Positions 43,813-52,830 of a stretch of 58,349 nt of DNA are shown here, piece by piece (position 1 is the first letter of the stretch; each line of letters begins with the position of its first letter). The notes beneath the pieces are model-generated. The model made no database searches, was not told the DNA's origin, and saw nothing but the letters and a program-made list of their open reading frames with translations. The translations under genes and the position numbers were made by a program. Source of the stretch: Acidobacteriota bacterium (GTDB lineage: Bacteria; Acidobacteriota; Terriglobia; Acidiferrales; UBA7541); assembly GCA_003165465.1 (NCBI GenBank), contig PLUM01000082.1, positions 1 through 58,349 on the forward strand, read 5' to 3'.

Positions 43813-44248
43813 TGAAAATCATTCCATCCTTCACCTTTATGGTTCCACCTTCTTTCAAAGAACCTTGCGGGTTAGCTTTAGGACCATCTTCGTAAGACAC
43901 CGTGTACAAAATGTTGGCTCCGCTTGGGGGCGTTGGAAACGCCAGCTTGACGATCTCATCGAACGTCACAGTCTTCGTCGTAACCGTCTTCTTCTGCCCG
44001 TTGACGATGATGACGAAGTCCCTTTGGGAATAAAAGTGCTGATCTTGCTTGAGATGCACCTGGGTGCCGTCGTTTGGAATAAGTTCATCTTCACCGTCGC
44101 CACCGATTTCCTTGAACAGCTCCTGGTGCGCCCCAATTTGGCCGAGGGCATAGAGGGCAGCTCCGGTAGTGGGGTTCGGCGACTCATAGGGCTGCCGATT
44201 TATGTGAATCCGTACTTCGTGTTTTGGTTCAGGTTGATTTTCGGACAT
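43787..44248 (-). CDS. Two-domain ubiquitin-like (multiubiquitin) protein
   Basis: The 153-residue protein has two beta-grasp units: residues about 10-75 (VRIHINRQPYESPNPTTGAA ... VHLKQDQHFYS) and 77-150 (FVIIVNGQKKTVTTKTVTFD ... DGMIFNVTATDKS). This is the multiubiquitin family. It ends NVTATDKS, without a C-terminal di-glycine, so activation would need trimming or an unusual tail. AAGGAG precedes the ATG. It is placed between the S8 protease (40 nt) and the E1, and is the likely tag transferred by this operon. Confidence 0.88.
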   Translation of the reverse strand: MSENQPEPKHEVRIHINRQPYESPNPTTGAALYALGQIGAHQELFKEIGGDGEDELIPNDGTQVHLKQDQHFYSQRDFVIIVNGQKKTVTTKTVTFDEIVKLAFPTPPSGANILYTVSYEDGPKANPQGSLKEGGTIKVKDGMIFNVTATDKS

Positions 44249-44288
44249 TTCATATTCTCCTTCTCATGACAATCGGTTGCTCTACGTC

Positions 44289-46625
44289 TTATTGCTTTGC
44301 GCGAATTCGCGCAGCCGCACGAACGTTAAGATTTTGTGCCTGGAATCGATTTCGAACGATCTGCGCCATCTCGTCGTAAACCCGCGCCTTTTTCTGCGGA
44401 TCGGAAATTGTGATGATGAGTGAGAATGGCTGGGGCTTGAATGCCTCTTCATCCTCGATCCCATGCCGTGTGAGCAGTTGAAGCTTCAAACGCCAGCGAG
44501 ATCCGCGCTCACCTTTTTCGCCGAGATCCCCGTAGTAAGTCCGCACAGGAGCCCATTTGCGAAGCTTCTCCACCTGATACGACTCGTATAACAGCCCAGC
44601 ATTCTTATGCTCTGGAGGCACGAGCCCGACAAATTTCGTTTTAACTATCCCTGTGTCGCGAGATTTCTGCCCCCGGTAAACGCCGAAATGCGCGTCGATG
44701 TGAGTCTCACAATATTCAGTTCCCCATCTTGCTCCGCGCGCTGGCGAGAACGCTACCGTCATCCATATCTCCCCGAAGTACTTTCCGTCCCGATGCAGCG
44801 ATGGTGGGTACGGGAAATCGTCCCATTCAAGAAAGTATCGGGGCCTCAGAACGTCGTCGAACACGAGTGTCGAAGTGTATGGCGTGCATTCGAGGCAGTA
44901 TGGAACCGGAGATGGCAGCCCGAAGCCGAAGAAATTCTCATCGCCATCGGGGACGCGCTTCTTCGTGCGGGGATCGCGGGCGTGGTGCGTTAGAAGCGCC
45001 CTTGCTAGCACGGGAGAAGGTGTTGGCGTGATCTGATGATAGATTTGCGCCAGAGTCCTGGAAACCAGCGGAGTCGCAAAACTGGTTCCAAGATTCTCGG
45101 CCGAACCACCGTTATTGACGGAGCGGATTCCGGAGATGTGGCTGAGATCCGTAGAGCATGATCCACCGTAGTGAATGAGATCCGGCTTGATTACATAGTT
45201 CGGTCCAGCTCCATGCCGCGAGAAGGCCGAGGGATGATGCTCTTTCGGGCCGTTCTTCTTGTAATCCACGTGGGAGACTGCACCCACCGTAATGCCCAGA
45301 ACGCTGTCGGCTGGCGTGGTGATTCTTCCAGCGTCGAGCTGTTCTTGGGTGCGCGGAAAATCCAAGAGTGGCGGAGTGTCATAGTTGCCAGCGCTGATGA
45401 CAAACGACACCTGATATTTTTCCTGTAGATTGTCGAGTTCCTCCGCCAATGCGGAAAACTCGTCCATGGAACAGATGGTGTCAGTTCCAAGCGAAAGATT
45501 CCAGACTCGGTACTTGTTTGCGTGTTCCTGTAACGCCTCTTCCAAAGAAACAAGAAACTCCTGTTCCAACAGCGCCAGCGTGTCGCCTTTTGCCGGGTCC
45601 TGGTTCGGAATAACTTGCAGGTCAAATACGCCGCACGGGCTACTCTCAAGGCCGGAGATTGTAGGATTCAGTTCGGCACCCCAGCAAATCAACCCAGCCA
45701 CGAAGGTTCCATGATCCGTGTTCTGATACTGCGGTGCCACCTGCGACTCGCGGCCGACGACCCAGCTTTCCAATCCAGGAATGTCCGTAGTTATGCCGCT
45801 ATCCACGACAACAACCACTGGAAAGTCGCCAGTCACATCGGCCCGACTGGGCAGTACTGGAAGCGGCTTGGGATTAAACATGCGGGGACGAATCGTGCGA
45901 ATCAGGGGCATGTGGACGATGGATCGCACACCAATGACGCGAGATAACGCTTCCACATCCTCGACATCTCGGCACTCGATCCCGTAGGTAAAGCTGGATG
46001 GCGAGTATCCGTCCTGACTGACTGGAATGTTTCGCTGACGGCATACGCTCGTGAAATCTTCTACGAGCTTCGGTTGGTCTCCATCTGAGCCCAGATTGAA
46101 AAGACGGACGCGCGTTATGAAACCTTGCTTCCCCCGAGGACTGCGACGAAGCACATCGTTTGCGTCCGCTCCGCCTCTGCGGAAAGCCGGTGTAATCGGC
46201 TCGATGGTTTCAACGCAGGAGAGTTCTTTCGTTACTTGGTCGGAAGTATTATGGTCGATGATCTCCACCAGACGATCAAGTCCCTCGGGCGTCGCCTTAA
46301 CGAAAAGCTCCCCCAAGCGACCCGAACCGATTATCGGACAGGACTGAGGAGAGAAAAGGAAATCGGGTCGATGGCTCTTGGCTGCTGCTTTGGCGAGCAA
46401 TTTGATGCGAACCGGCGCGCTTCCTGTCCGGCGCACCTGGGGAACGATGGCACTACGGAGCGCTGAAACCTGATTCGAAAGATGGTTCCGATATTTTCTG
46501 TCAACGGTCCGAAAGGGCTTGGGCGGCGTACCGCCAGGAGGGATTTTCCGCTCCGCCCCTTGTTTCGGCATGATGAGCTTGATAGGTAAGCGATCTTGTT
46601 GAGGAGGCCGGGGTTCGTTTGCCAT
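44289..46625 (-). CDS. Cytoplasmic S8 (subtilisin-like) serine protease
   Basis: The 778-residue protein has the full triad: Asp275 in VVVVDSGIT, His305 in DHGTFVAG and Ser515 in GTSFATP, with oxyanion Asn413 in VISAGN. There is no signal peptide or membrane helix, so it acts in the cytoplasm. The ~260 residues before the protease domain are of unknown fold and may bind targets; ~200 residues follow it. It starts 1 nt after the AAA ATPase stop, so the two are made together. AAA plus S8 pairs are known in defence islands; joining one to ubiquitin-like genes is notable. Confidence 0.92.
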   Translation of the reverse strand: MANEPRPPQQDRLPIKLIMPKQGAERKIPPGGTPPKPFRTVDRKYRNHLSNQVSALRSAIVPQVRRTGSAPVRIKLLAKAAAKSHRPDFLFSPQSCPIIGSGRLGELFVKATPEGLDRLVEIIDHNTSDQVTKELSCVETIEPITPAFRRGGADANDVLRRSPRGKQGFITRVRLFNLGSDGDQPKLVEDFTSVCRQRNIPVSQDGYSPSSFTYGIECRDVEDVEALSRVIGVRSIVHMPLIRTIRPRMFNPKPLPVLPSRADVTGDFPVVVVVDSGITTDIPGLESWVVGRESQVAPQYQNTDHGTFVAGLICWGAELNPTISGLESSPCGVFDLQVIPNQDPAKGDTLALLEQEFLVSLEEALQEHANKYRVWNLSLGTDTICSMDEFSALAEELDNLQEKYQVSFVISAGNYDTPPLLDFPRTQEQLDAGRITTPADSVLGITVGAVSHVDYKKNGPKEHHPSAFSRHGAGPNYVIKPDLIHYGGSCSTDLSHISGIRSVNNGGSAENLGTSFATPLVSRTLAQIYHQITPTPSPVLARALLTHHARDPRTKKRVPDGDENFFGFGLPSPVPYCLECTPYTSTLVFDDVLRPRYFLEWDDFPYPPSLHRDGKYFGEIWMTVAFSPARGARWGTEYCETHIDAHFGVYRGQKSRDTGIVKTKFVGLVPPEHKNAGLLYESYQVEKLRKWAPVRTYYGDLGEKGERGSRWRLKLQLLTRHGIEDEEAFKPQPFSLIITISDPQKKARVYDEMAQIVRNRFQAQNLNVRAAARIRAKQ

Positions 46626-46626
46626 C

Positions 46627-47763
46627 TTATGCCACTCCCTTCGCTCTCCGGAAAGCGGTCGCCTTCGAGATGCCGAGTAGATCCGCTATTGCCGAATAAC
46701 TGTAAAGCCTGGCGTTCCGTTGGCGGAGCAAGGTTGAGATAGCGTGCTCGTCTTTGCTGCGCAGTCCTGCCAGAAAACGGCGCTCCGCGCCTTCTCCTAT
46801 CGCCATGTTTTGCAAAACCTGAAAAGCGTCCTTTAATTCGGGGGCTTTTTGCGAGGCAATTCGCCGTCGCTGCAGGCGCAAACAAACTTCGCGAATATCG
46901 GAGCCGGAAAACCCGTCGGAGAGATCGACCAGCAATTCAATTTCACGCTCTTGGAATTGCAAGGGACTAAGGAACTGCGCCCACATCAGCTGGCGCTGGT
47001 CCTGAGAGGGGAAATTCAGAGCAAGGCGGTAGCTGAAGCGTCGCCAGATAGCGGAGTCAAGCAGCTCTTCGTGGTTCGTGGCTGCGATCACGATGGACTG
47101 GGTTCCAAGGGTATCCAAGTTCTGAATGAAGCTATTGACGACACGTTTCAGCTCTCCAAGTTCCTGGGTGTCGCCCCGAACCTTTGCGATAGCATCGAAC
47201 TCGTCGAGAAAGAGAATGCAGGGTGTTCTGGCCGCGAAATCAAAGAGCGCGCGGATGTTCTTGGATGTGCTTCCGAGGAACGAAGAAATCAACCCGTCGA
47301 GGCGGGCTATATATAGTTCGAGGCCAAGTTCCTGCGCGATATGACGCGCAAGTCGGCTTTTCCCCGTTCCCGGTGGCCCGTACATAAGAAGGCTGATCGC
47401 CGCCGTGTCTGCTTGCGCATGGCTCTTGGCGATACTGAGAAATTCATTAACAGTGTCCCACTGTTCTTGCGAGAGAATGGCGGGAGGTTCGGACAAACCC
47501 TTGACGTTAACGCGCTCGATCAGAGGAAACCGGCTTTCGGAATCAACCGGGAGAGCCCTAGCGAATGCGGCTCCCGCTGGCCGGAGCTGATGATCGTTTT
47601 CTTCCAGCATTTTCCGGAGGCGTGCCGCTGAGGCCTTATCGCCAGCCTTTTCGAGCTTGTCCGCAAGGAAAGCTGTGTAATTGCGGACCTTGTCAATGTC
47701 GAGACGAAGTGCCCCGTTTATGATACGGAACATCTCTCCCATGAATCGAATATCGTCTTTCAT
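46627..47763 (-). CDS. AAA+ ATPase with C-terminal helix-turn-helix, head of the ubiquitin-like operon
   Basis: The 378-residue protein has a helical N-terminal region (1-100) and one AAA+ module of FtsH/Vps4 type: Walker A GPPGTGKSR (129-137), Walker B CILFLDEFDAIAK, sensor IVIAATNHEELL and arginine finger WRRF. The end, YSAIADLLGISKATAFRRAK, reads as a helix-turn-helix, unusual for an unfoldase and suggestive of DNA contact or autoregulation. It is the first gene of the leftward operon, with a strong promoter directly at the ATG. Likely partner of the downstream S8 protease. Confidence 0.9.
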   Translation of the reverse strand: MKDDIRFMGEMFRIINGALRLDIDKVRNYTAFLADKLEKAGDKASAARLRKMLEENDHQLRPAGAAFARALPVDSESRFPLIERVNVKGLSEPPAILSQEQWDTVNEFLSIAKSHAQADTAAISLLMYGPPGTGKSRLARHIAQELGLELYIARLDGLISSFLGSTSKNIRALFDFAARTPCILFLDEFDAIAKVRGDTQELGELKRVVNSFIQNLDTLGTQSIVIAATNHEELLDSAIWRRFSYRLALNFPSQDQRQLMWAQFLSPLQFQEREIELLVDLSDGFSGSDIREVCLRLQRRRIASQKAPELKDAFQVLQNMAIGEGAERRFLAGLRSKDEHAISTLLRQRNARLYSYSAIADLLGISKATAFRRAKGVA

Positions 47764-47769
47764 GAGACG

Positions 47770-47798
47770 ATTATGGATTATCGCGGTACGCGTGTCAA
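47770..47798 (-). promoter_or_regulatory. Strong promoter of the ubiquitin-like operon, apparently leaderless
   Basis: Leftward TTGACA (47798-47793), a 17-bp spacer and CATAAT (47775-47770) make a near-consensus promoter. The expected RNA start falls at the ATG (47763), so the first gene would be translated without a 5' leader. Confidence 0.7.
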
Positions 47799-48109
47799 GG
47801 GATCGTTTTGCCCTTCTCAGGGGAAATCACGGGCGGCTATGGAAATCGACTACTGATGCGCGGGTATGTTGGGCGCTAGCAAGCCAGCGAGGGCGGGTCG
47901 TAAACTTATTTCCGAGTCGCGTTCAGCCTTGACCTAGTAGCCAGTCGAAGCTTGTCGGCAAGATTCCATGAGGCAGAAAATTGACCCGTCACAAGCAAAT
48001 TAATCAATCTTGGACTCCCTTCATTATATTCCGACCGTAGTCTATGATGAGCCATCAACCGATGGCCGGGATCAACAGGTTTTGGAGATTCTGAACGCAT
48101 AGGACATCA

Positions 48110-48802
48110 ATGGAAGCTGCGCAGGTTAGAACGAAGAAAAGAGTCTCGGATCACGGCGAGGTGTTGACCGGACAACGTGAGGTCAACGCCATGCTCGATC
48201 TGGTGAAGCACGAAGCGGAGCGAATCGACTCCCGTTTCCTCGAACCGGCTTGCGGCGACGGGAACTTCTTGACCGCGATTCTGGAACGCAAGTTGGCGGT
48301 TGTGGAGAAGCGCTACGGCAAGTCGCAACTGGATTTTGAGCGCTATGCCGTCCTAGCCGTGTCCTCGATCTACGGGATTGATATTCTGCCTGACAATGTC
48401 CGCGATTGCCGACGAAGGCTCTTCGAACTGTTTGATGCAAACTACACGCGCTTATTCAAGGGTGCCGGGAAAAACAAATGCCACGAGGCGGTATGGTTTA
48501 TCCTTGAACGAAACATCATCTGGGGCGATGCGTTGACGCTAAGGACCGTGGACGAGAAGCCAAGCTATATCGTCTTTTCCGAATGGTCGCCGGTCAACGG
48601 AAGCATGCTCAAGAGGAGAGACTTCACGTTTAGCGAATTGCTTCGGCATGAGGAAGCCATGCAAGCCCCCTTGTTCCCTGGTTTGGAGAGCAAGGACCAG
48701 TTACCTCTCTTCTCCGACATTGGTGAGCACGTGTTTATCCCCACTCCGGTAAGGGAATATGCCCCGGTCCATTTCTTGGAGATCGCCCGTGTCGGAGCAT
48801 AA
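48110..48802 (+). CDS. Adenine methyltransferase-like protein (motif I only)
   Basis: The 230-residue protein has SAM-binding motif I FLEPACGDGNFLTAIL and a helical cap, but no NPPY catalytic motif; the matching place reads VFSEWSPVNG. It may be an accessory methyltransferase subunit or an inactive paralogue. AGGA lies 6 nt before the ATG. The 3' end overlaps the next methyltransferase gene by 14 nt, so the two are coupled. Confidence 0.8.
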   Translation: MEAAQVRTKKRVSDHGEVLTGQREVNAMLDLVKHEAERIDSRFLEPACGDGNFLTAILERKLAVVEKRYGKSQLDFERYAVLAVSSIYGIDILPDNVRDCRRRLFELFDANYTRLFKGAGKNKCHEAVWFILERNIIWGDALTLRTVDEKPSYIVFSEWSPVNGSMLKRRDFTFSELLRHEEAMQAPLFPGLESKDQLPLFSDIGEHVFIPTPVREYAPVHFLEIARVGA

Positions 48803-50315
48803 CTACAACCCCGACGTCTTAAGCTGCATAGCGAACCTAAGCAGCGACGAAGTCTTCACGCCGCCGCAACTGGCGAACCGAATGCTTGACGTGCTCCCTG
48901 CGGACCTATGGAGCAACAGGAAGGCCACATTCCTCGATCCTGGCTGCAAGTCTGGCGTGTTCCTCCGAGAGATCGTCAAGCGCCTCGACAACGGACTGGA
49001 GAAGCAAATCCCAAATCGTCAGAAGCGGCTGAACCACATCTTCGAAAATCAGGTCTTCGGACTCGCCATCACGGAATTGACTGTCTTAATCTCGCGGAGG
49101 TCCCTGTACTGCTCTAAAACCGCCAACGGGAAATATTCAGTGTGCGAGGCATTTAACAACTCGCAAGGCAATATTCACTTCACCCGTATTGAGCACACTT
49201 GGGAAAATGGCCGTTGCAGTTATTGCGGAGCCAACGAGGAGAACTACGAGCGGGGCGGCGAACTGGAAAGCCACGCCTACCCGTTTATCCACACCAACAA
49301 AGCGGAGGAAATCTTCAACATGAAATTCGACGTGATTATCGGCAACCCGCCGTATCAACTTGGGTCAAGTGGTGGCGATTCACAGGGCAGCTTTGCAATG
49401 CCAATCTATCAGAAATTTGTCCAGACTGCGAAGAGTCTCGACCCGCGATACGTGGTAATGGTGACGCCGTCGCGCTGGTTCGCGGGTGGACGCGGACTCG
49501 ATGAGTACCGCTCCGAGATGCTTTCCGACACACACCTTCGGGAACTCGTCGACTTTCCAGACGCGACCGACGTGTTTCCGGGCCTGGATATCTCAGGTGG
49601 CGTTTCGTACTTCCTTTGGGACCGCTCGCATGATGGGCCTTGTAATGTGCAGACATTCATTGGGGGAGTGTCTAGTGGCGTCGTCTCCCGCCGCCTCGAC
49701 GCATACAATGTGTTCGTCCGTTACAACACGGGTGTTTCTATTCTTGAAAAGGTTTGGCCCAAAGGCGTCGACGTGGGTAAATCGCTCGCGGTCAAGGTAT
49801 CGCCCACGCAGCCGTTTGGCCTACGAACTTCTTACCGCGGCGCGCCCACGGCCAAAGGGTTGAAGAAGCCTGTCGTACTTCGGTCCAGCGAAGGCGAATC
49901 GTGGATCGCTCGTGCTGACGTCCCACGGAATGACGTATGGATCGATCAGTGGAAGGTCATTCTTGGACTCGCGTATGGCGAGCGGGGAGCTTTTCCTTAC
50001 TGGATTACCTCGTCGCCTGAGATTCTTGGGCCAGGGACAGTGTGCACGGAAACCTACCTCGTTATCGACCGCTTTGATAGCAAGGCAAAGGCCAAAGTGT
50101 TCGCGAGTTATCTCCGCACGCAATTTGTGAGGTTCCTGATTTCCCTCCAAAAATACACGCAGCACTTGTACAGTGAGCGCTTCTCGTTCGTTCCTGATCT
50201 CCCAATGAACCAGACATGGACAGACGAGAAGCTCTACACGAAATACGGACTGACAAAAGACGAGGTTGCCTTCGTCGAGTCCATGGTTCGCCCTATGGAT
50301 GCCAGCGATGAGTAA
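48789..50315 (+). CDS. Eco57I-type N6-adenine DNA methyltransferase
   Basis: The 508-residue protein carries motif I TFLDPGCKSGVFL and catalytic motif IV FDVIIGNPPYQLG, the gamma-class order (I before IV) of Eco57I-like enzymes, followed by a ~250-residue target recognition region. A Cys pair (GRCSYCGANEE) may bind zinc. The start is GTG with TGGAG 8 nt upstream. It overlaps the upstream methyltransferase-like gene and the downstream helicase gene (8 nt), forming a three-gene modification-restriction unit. Confidence 0.9.
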   Translation: MSEHNYNPDVLSCIANLSSDEVFTPPQLANRMLDVLPADLWSNRKATFLDPGCKSGVFLREIVKRLDNGLEKQIPNRQKRLNHIFENQVFGLAITELTVLISRRSLYCSKTANGKYSVCEAFNNSQGNIHFTRIEHTWENGRCSYCGANEENYERGGELESHAYPFIHTNKAEEIFNMKFDVIIGNPPYQLGSSGGDSQGSFAMPIYQKFVQTAKSLDPRYVVMVTPSRWFAGGRGLDEYRSEMLSDTHLRELVDFPDATDVFPGLDISGGVSYFLWDRSHDGPCNVQTFIGGVSSGVVSRRLDAYNVFVRYNTGVSILEKVWPKGVDVGKSLAVKVSPTQPFGLRTSYRGAPTAKGLKKPVVLRSSEGESWIARADVPRNDVWIDQWKVILGLAYGERGAFPYWITSSPEILGPGTVCTETYLVIDRFDSKAKAKVFASYLRTQFVRFLISLQKYTQHLYSERFSFVPDLPMNQTWTDEKLYTKYGLTKDEVAFVESMVRPMDASDE

Positions 50316-52830
50316 GGACTTCTTCCCCCCACGCCCTGAATCACGGCCCGCCATCTACGCCTACGAGGACACAAATCTGCAATATGCGAACCTGCTAAAA
50401 GTTGGCTACACGACTGTAAACGTCCAGGGCCGCGTTGCCCAGCAGTATCCGACCTTGCGCCCCGGCAAGCCGCCGTATCGGATCGTCCTGGAAGAGTCCG
50501 CCATGCGGAATGACGGAACGGTGTTCACCGACCATGACGTACATCGGATGCTCAGGCTCAATGGCGTCAAGAACCCTGAGGGCGAGTGGTTTCGGTGCAC
50601 GGTAGCTCAGGTCAAAGCGGCCATCGTTGCGGTGGGAACGGGACAACTGAACGAGGAGAACCGATCTCTTGACTTCACAATGCGCCCGGAGCAGAAAGCG
50701 GCTGTGGAGAAGACAGCCGCATACTTCGCAAGCTGGCGTAGGGAGAAAGGCAACCGGAACAAACCGCCGCACTTCCTGTGGAATGCCAAAATGCGGTTTG
50801 GAAAGACGTTTGCAGCGTATCAGTTGGCGAAGAGGATGGGGTGGCGCAAGGTGCTGGTCCTTACGTTCAAGCTGGCCGTGCAAAGCGCTTGGGAAGAGGA
50901 CCTGAAGTGTCACGTTGACTTCAAGGGCTGGCAGTTCATCTCACCGGGCGGCTTGTCGTATGCGAAGGCCGACAAGAAGAGGCCGTTCGTCTGTTTTGGC
51001 TCATTTCAAGACTATCTGGGTCGTAACCCGAGCACCGGCGGCATAAAGACAAAAAATGAGTGGGTTCACTCGACCAACTGGGATTGCGTCGTTCTGGACG
51101 AGTATCACTACGGCGCATGGCGCGAGAGCGCGAAGGAATTGTTTGAGGCTGAGGACAAGAAGGAGGTCGAGTTCGGGGAAGGCGAGGGCATCGAGGACTT
51201 TGACGAAGATATAATGCCGATCACCACGGACGCCTATCTCTACCTATCCGGAACGCCCTTCCGAGCCATTGCCTCCGGCGAGTTCATCGAGGAGCAAATC
51301 TACAACTGGACCTATTCGGACGAGCAACGGGCAAAGCGGGACTGGAAAGGTGCTAACAACCCCTATGCCGCATTGCCCTGTATGGTGCTCTTGACCTATC
51401 AACTCCCGGACGCGATCCGGGAAATCGCCATGCAGGGCGAGTTCAACGAGTTCGACTTGAACGTTTTTTTCTCCGCTGAAGGCATCGGTGACAAAGCAAA
51501 ATTTAAGTATGAAGATGAGGTTCAAAAGTGGCTCGACCTGATTCGCGGTTCATTCCTGCCGACCACGGTTGACAACCTGAAACTCGGTGCCAAGCCGCCT
51601 TTCCCATTTTCGGATGCACGGCTCCTGAACGTGTTATCCCACACCTTCTGGTTCCTTCCCAGTGTGGCTTCCTGTCAAGCCATGCGCAACCTGCTTGCGA
51701 AGAGACAGAACCGCTTTTACCACGACTACAAAATTGTACTCGCTGCGGGGAGCGCCGCCGGGATCGGCATCTCGGCTTTGCCGCCCGTTTTGGAAGCTAT
51801 GGAAGAACCACTGAAGTCCAAGACTATTACGCTTTCCTGCGGCAAGCTCACAACCGGCGTCACCGTTAAGCCGTGGACTGGCATTCTCATGCTCCGCAAC
51901 TCATCCACTCCGGAGACATACTTTCAGGCAGCATTCCGTGTCCAATCGCCGTGGACCGTGCGGAACCCGGACGGCGACTCCCCAAACAGAGAACAGATCA
52001 TTAAGGAAGAGTGTTACGTCTTCGACTTTGCTCCGGACCGGGCGTTGCGACAGATCGCCGATTACAGTTGTAGGTTGAATGTCGACGAGACAAATGTGGA
52101 AAAGAAGGTAGAGGAGTTCATCAGTTTCCTACCTGTCCTCGCCTATGACGGCAGTTCTATGAAGCAGATTGACGCCGCGGGAATTCTTGACATGGCGATG
52201 AGCGGCACAACCGCAACCCTTCTGGCGCGGCGATGGGAAAGCGCGCTACTGGTTAACGTGGATAACGACACCTTGCGCCGCTTGATGGACAACAACAAGG
52301 CGATGGATGCCCTCATGAGCATCGAGGCTTTCCGCAATCTCAATCAGGAAATCGAGATCATCATCAACAAGTCGGAAGCCGTAAAAAAGGCCCGCAAGGA
52401 GGCCAACGACGAAGAGTTGTCCGAGAAGGAGAAGAAGGAACTAACTGAACAGGAGAAAGAGTACAAGAGCTTGCGGAAGCAGATTCAGGAAAAGCTCATT
52501 AAGTTCGCCACACGTGTCCCGATTTTCATGTATCTGACCGACTATCGAGAGCGGTCGCTGAAGGATGTGATTACGCAACTGGAACCGGGCCTGTTCAAGA
52601 AGGTCACGGGCCTGACCGTAACGGACTTCTCGTTGCTTGTCAGCCTGGGACTGTTCAACAGCGCTCTGATGAATGACGCCGTCTACAAATTCAAGCGCTA
52701 CGAGGACTCCAGCCTCAGCTATACGGGGATCGACAAGCACGAAGGCGAGGACATTGGATTGTACGACACGGTGATCACCCGCAAGGATTCGCAGGAGATC
52801 TTTGAGAATATCCCCGCACGGAAGCGCTAA
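50308..52830 (+). CDS. Restriction helicase with N-terminal GIY-YIG-like (T5orf172) nuclease domain
   Basis: The 840-residue protein starts with a GIY-YIG-type region: AIYAYEDTNLQYANLLKVGY (residues 15-34) gives the paired motifs, followed by Arg42 and Glu92 in the expected places. A superfamily 2 helicase core follows: WNAKMRFGKTFAAY (158-171), DEYHYGAWRE, YLSGTPFRA and QAAFRVQSPW. A charged coiled-coil lies near residues 700-740. Combined with the preceding methyltransferases it should form a restriction system that cuts unmodified DNA. The natural start is ATG 50308 overlapping the methyltransferase stop. Confidence 0.88.
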   Translation: MSKDFFPPRPESRPAIYAYEDTNLQYANLLKVGYTTVNVQGRVAQQYPTLRPGKPPYRIVLEESAMRNDGTVFTDHDVHRMLRLNGVKNPEGEWFRCTVAQVKAAIVAVGTGQLNEENRSLDFTMRPEQKAAVEKTAAYFASWRREKGNRNKPPHFLWNAKMRFGKTFAAYQLAKRMGWRKVLVLTFKLAVQSAWEEDLKCHVDFKGWQFISPGGLSYAKADKKRPFVCFGSFQDYLGRNPSTGGIKTKNEWVHSTNWDCVVLDEYHYGAWRESAKELFEAEDKKEVEFGEGEGIEDFDEDIMPITTDAYLYLSGTPFRAIASGEFIEEQIYNWTYSDEQRAKRDWKGANNPYAALPCMVLLTYQLPDAIREIAMQGEFNEFDLNVFFSAEGIGDKAKFKYEDEVQKWLDLIRGSFLPTTVDNLKLGAKPPFPFSDARLLNVLSHTFWFLPSVASCQAMRNLLAKRQNRFYHDYKIVLAAGSAAGIGISALPPVLEAMEEPLKSKTITLSCGKLTTGVTVKPWTGILMLRNSSTPETYFQAAFRVQSPWTVRNPDGDSPNREQIIKEECYVFDFAPDRALRQIADYSCRLNVDETNVEKKVEEFISFLPVLAYDGSSMKQIDAAGILDMAMSGTTATLLARRWESALLVNVDNDTLRRLMDNNKAMDALMSIEAFRNLNQEIEIIINKSEAVKKARKEANDEELSEKEKKELTEQEKEYKSLRKQIQEKLIKFATRVPIFMYLTDYRERSLKDVITQLEPGLFKKVTGLTVTDFSLLVSLGLFNSALMNDAVYKFKRYEDSSLSYTGIDKHEGEDIGLYDTVITRKDSQEIFENIPARKR

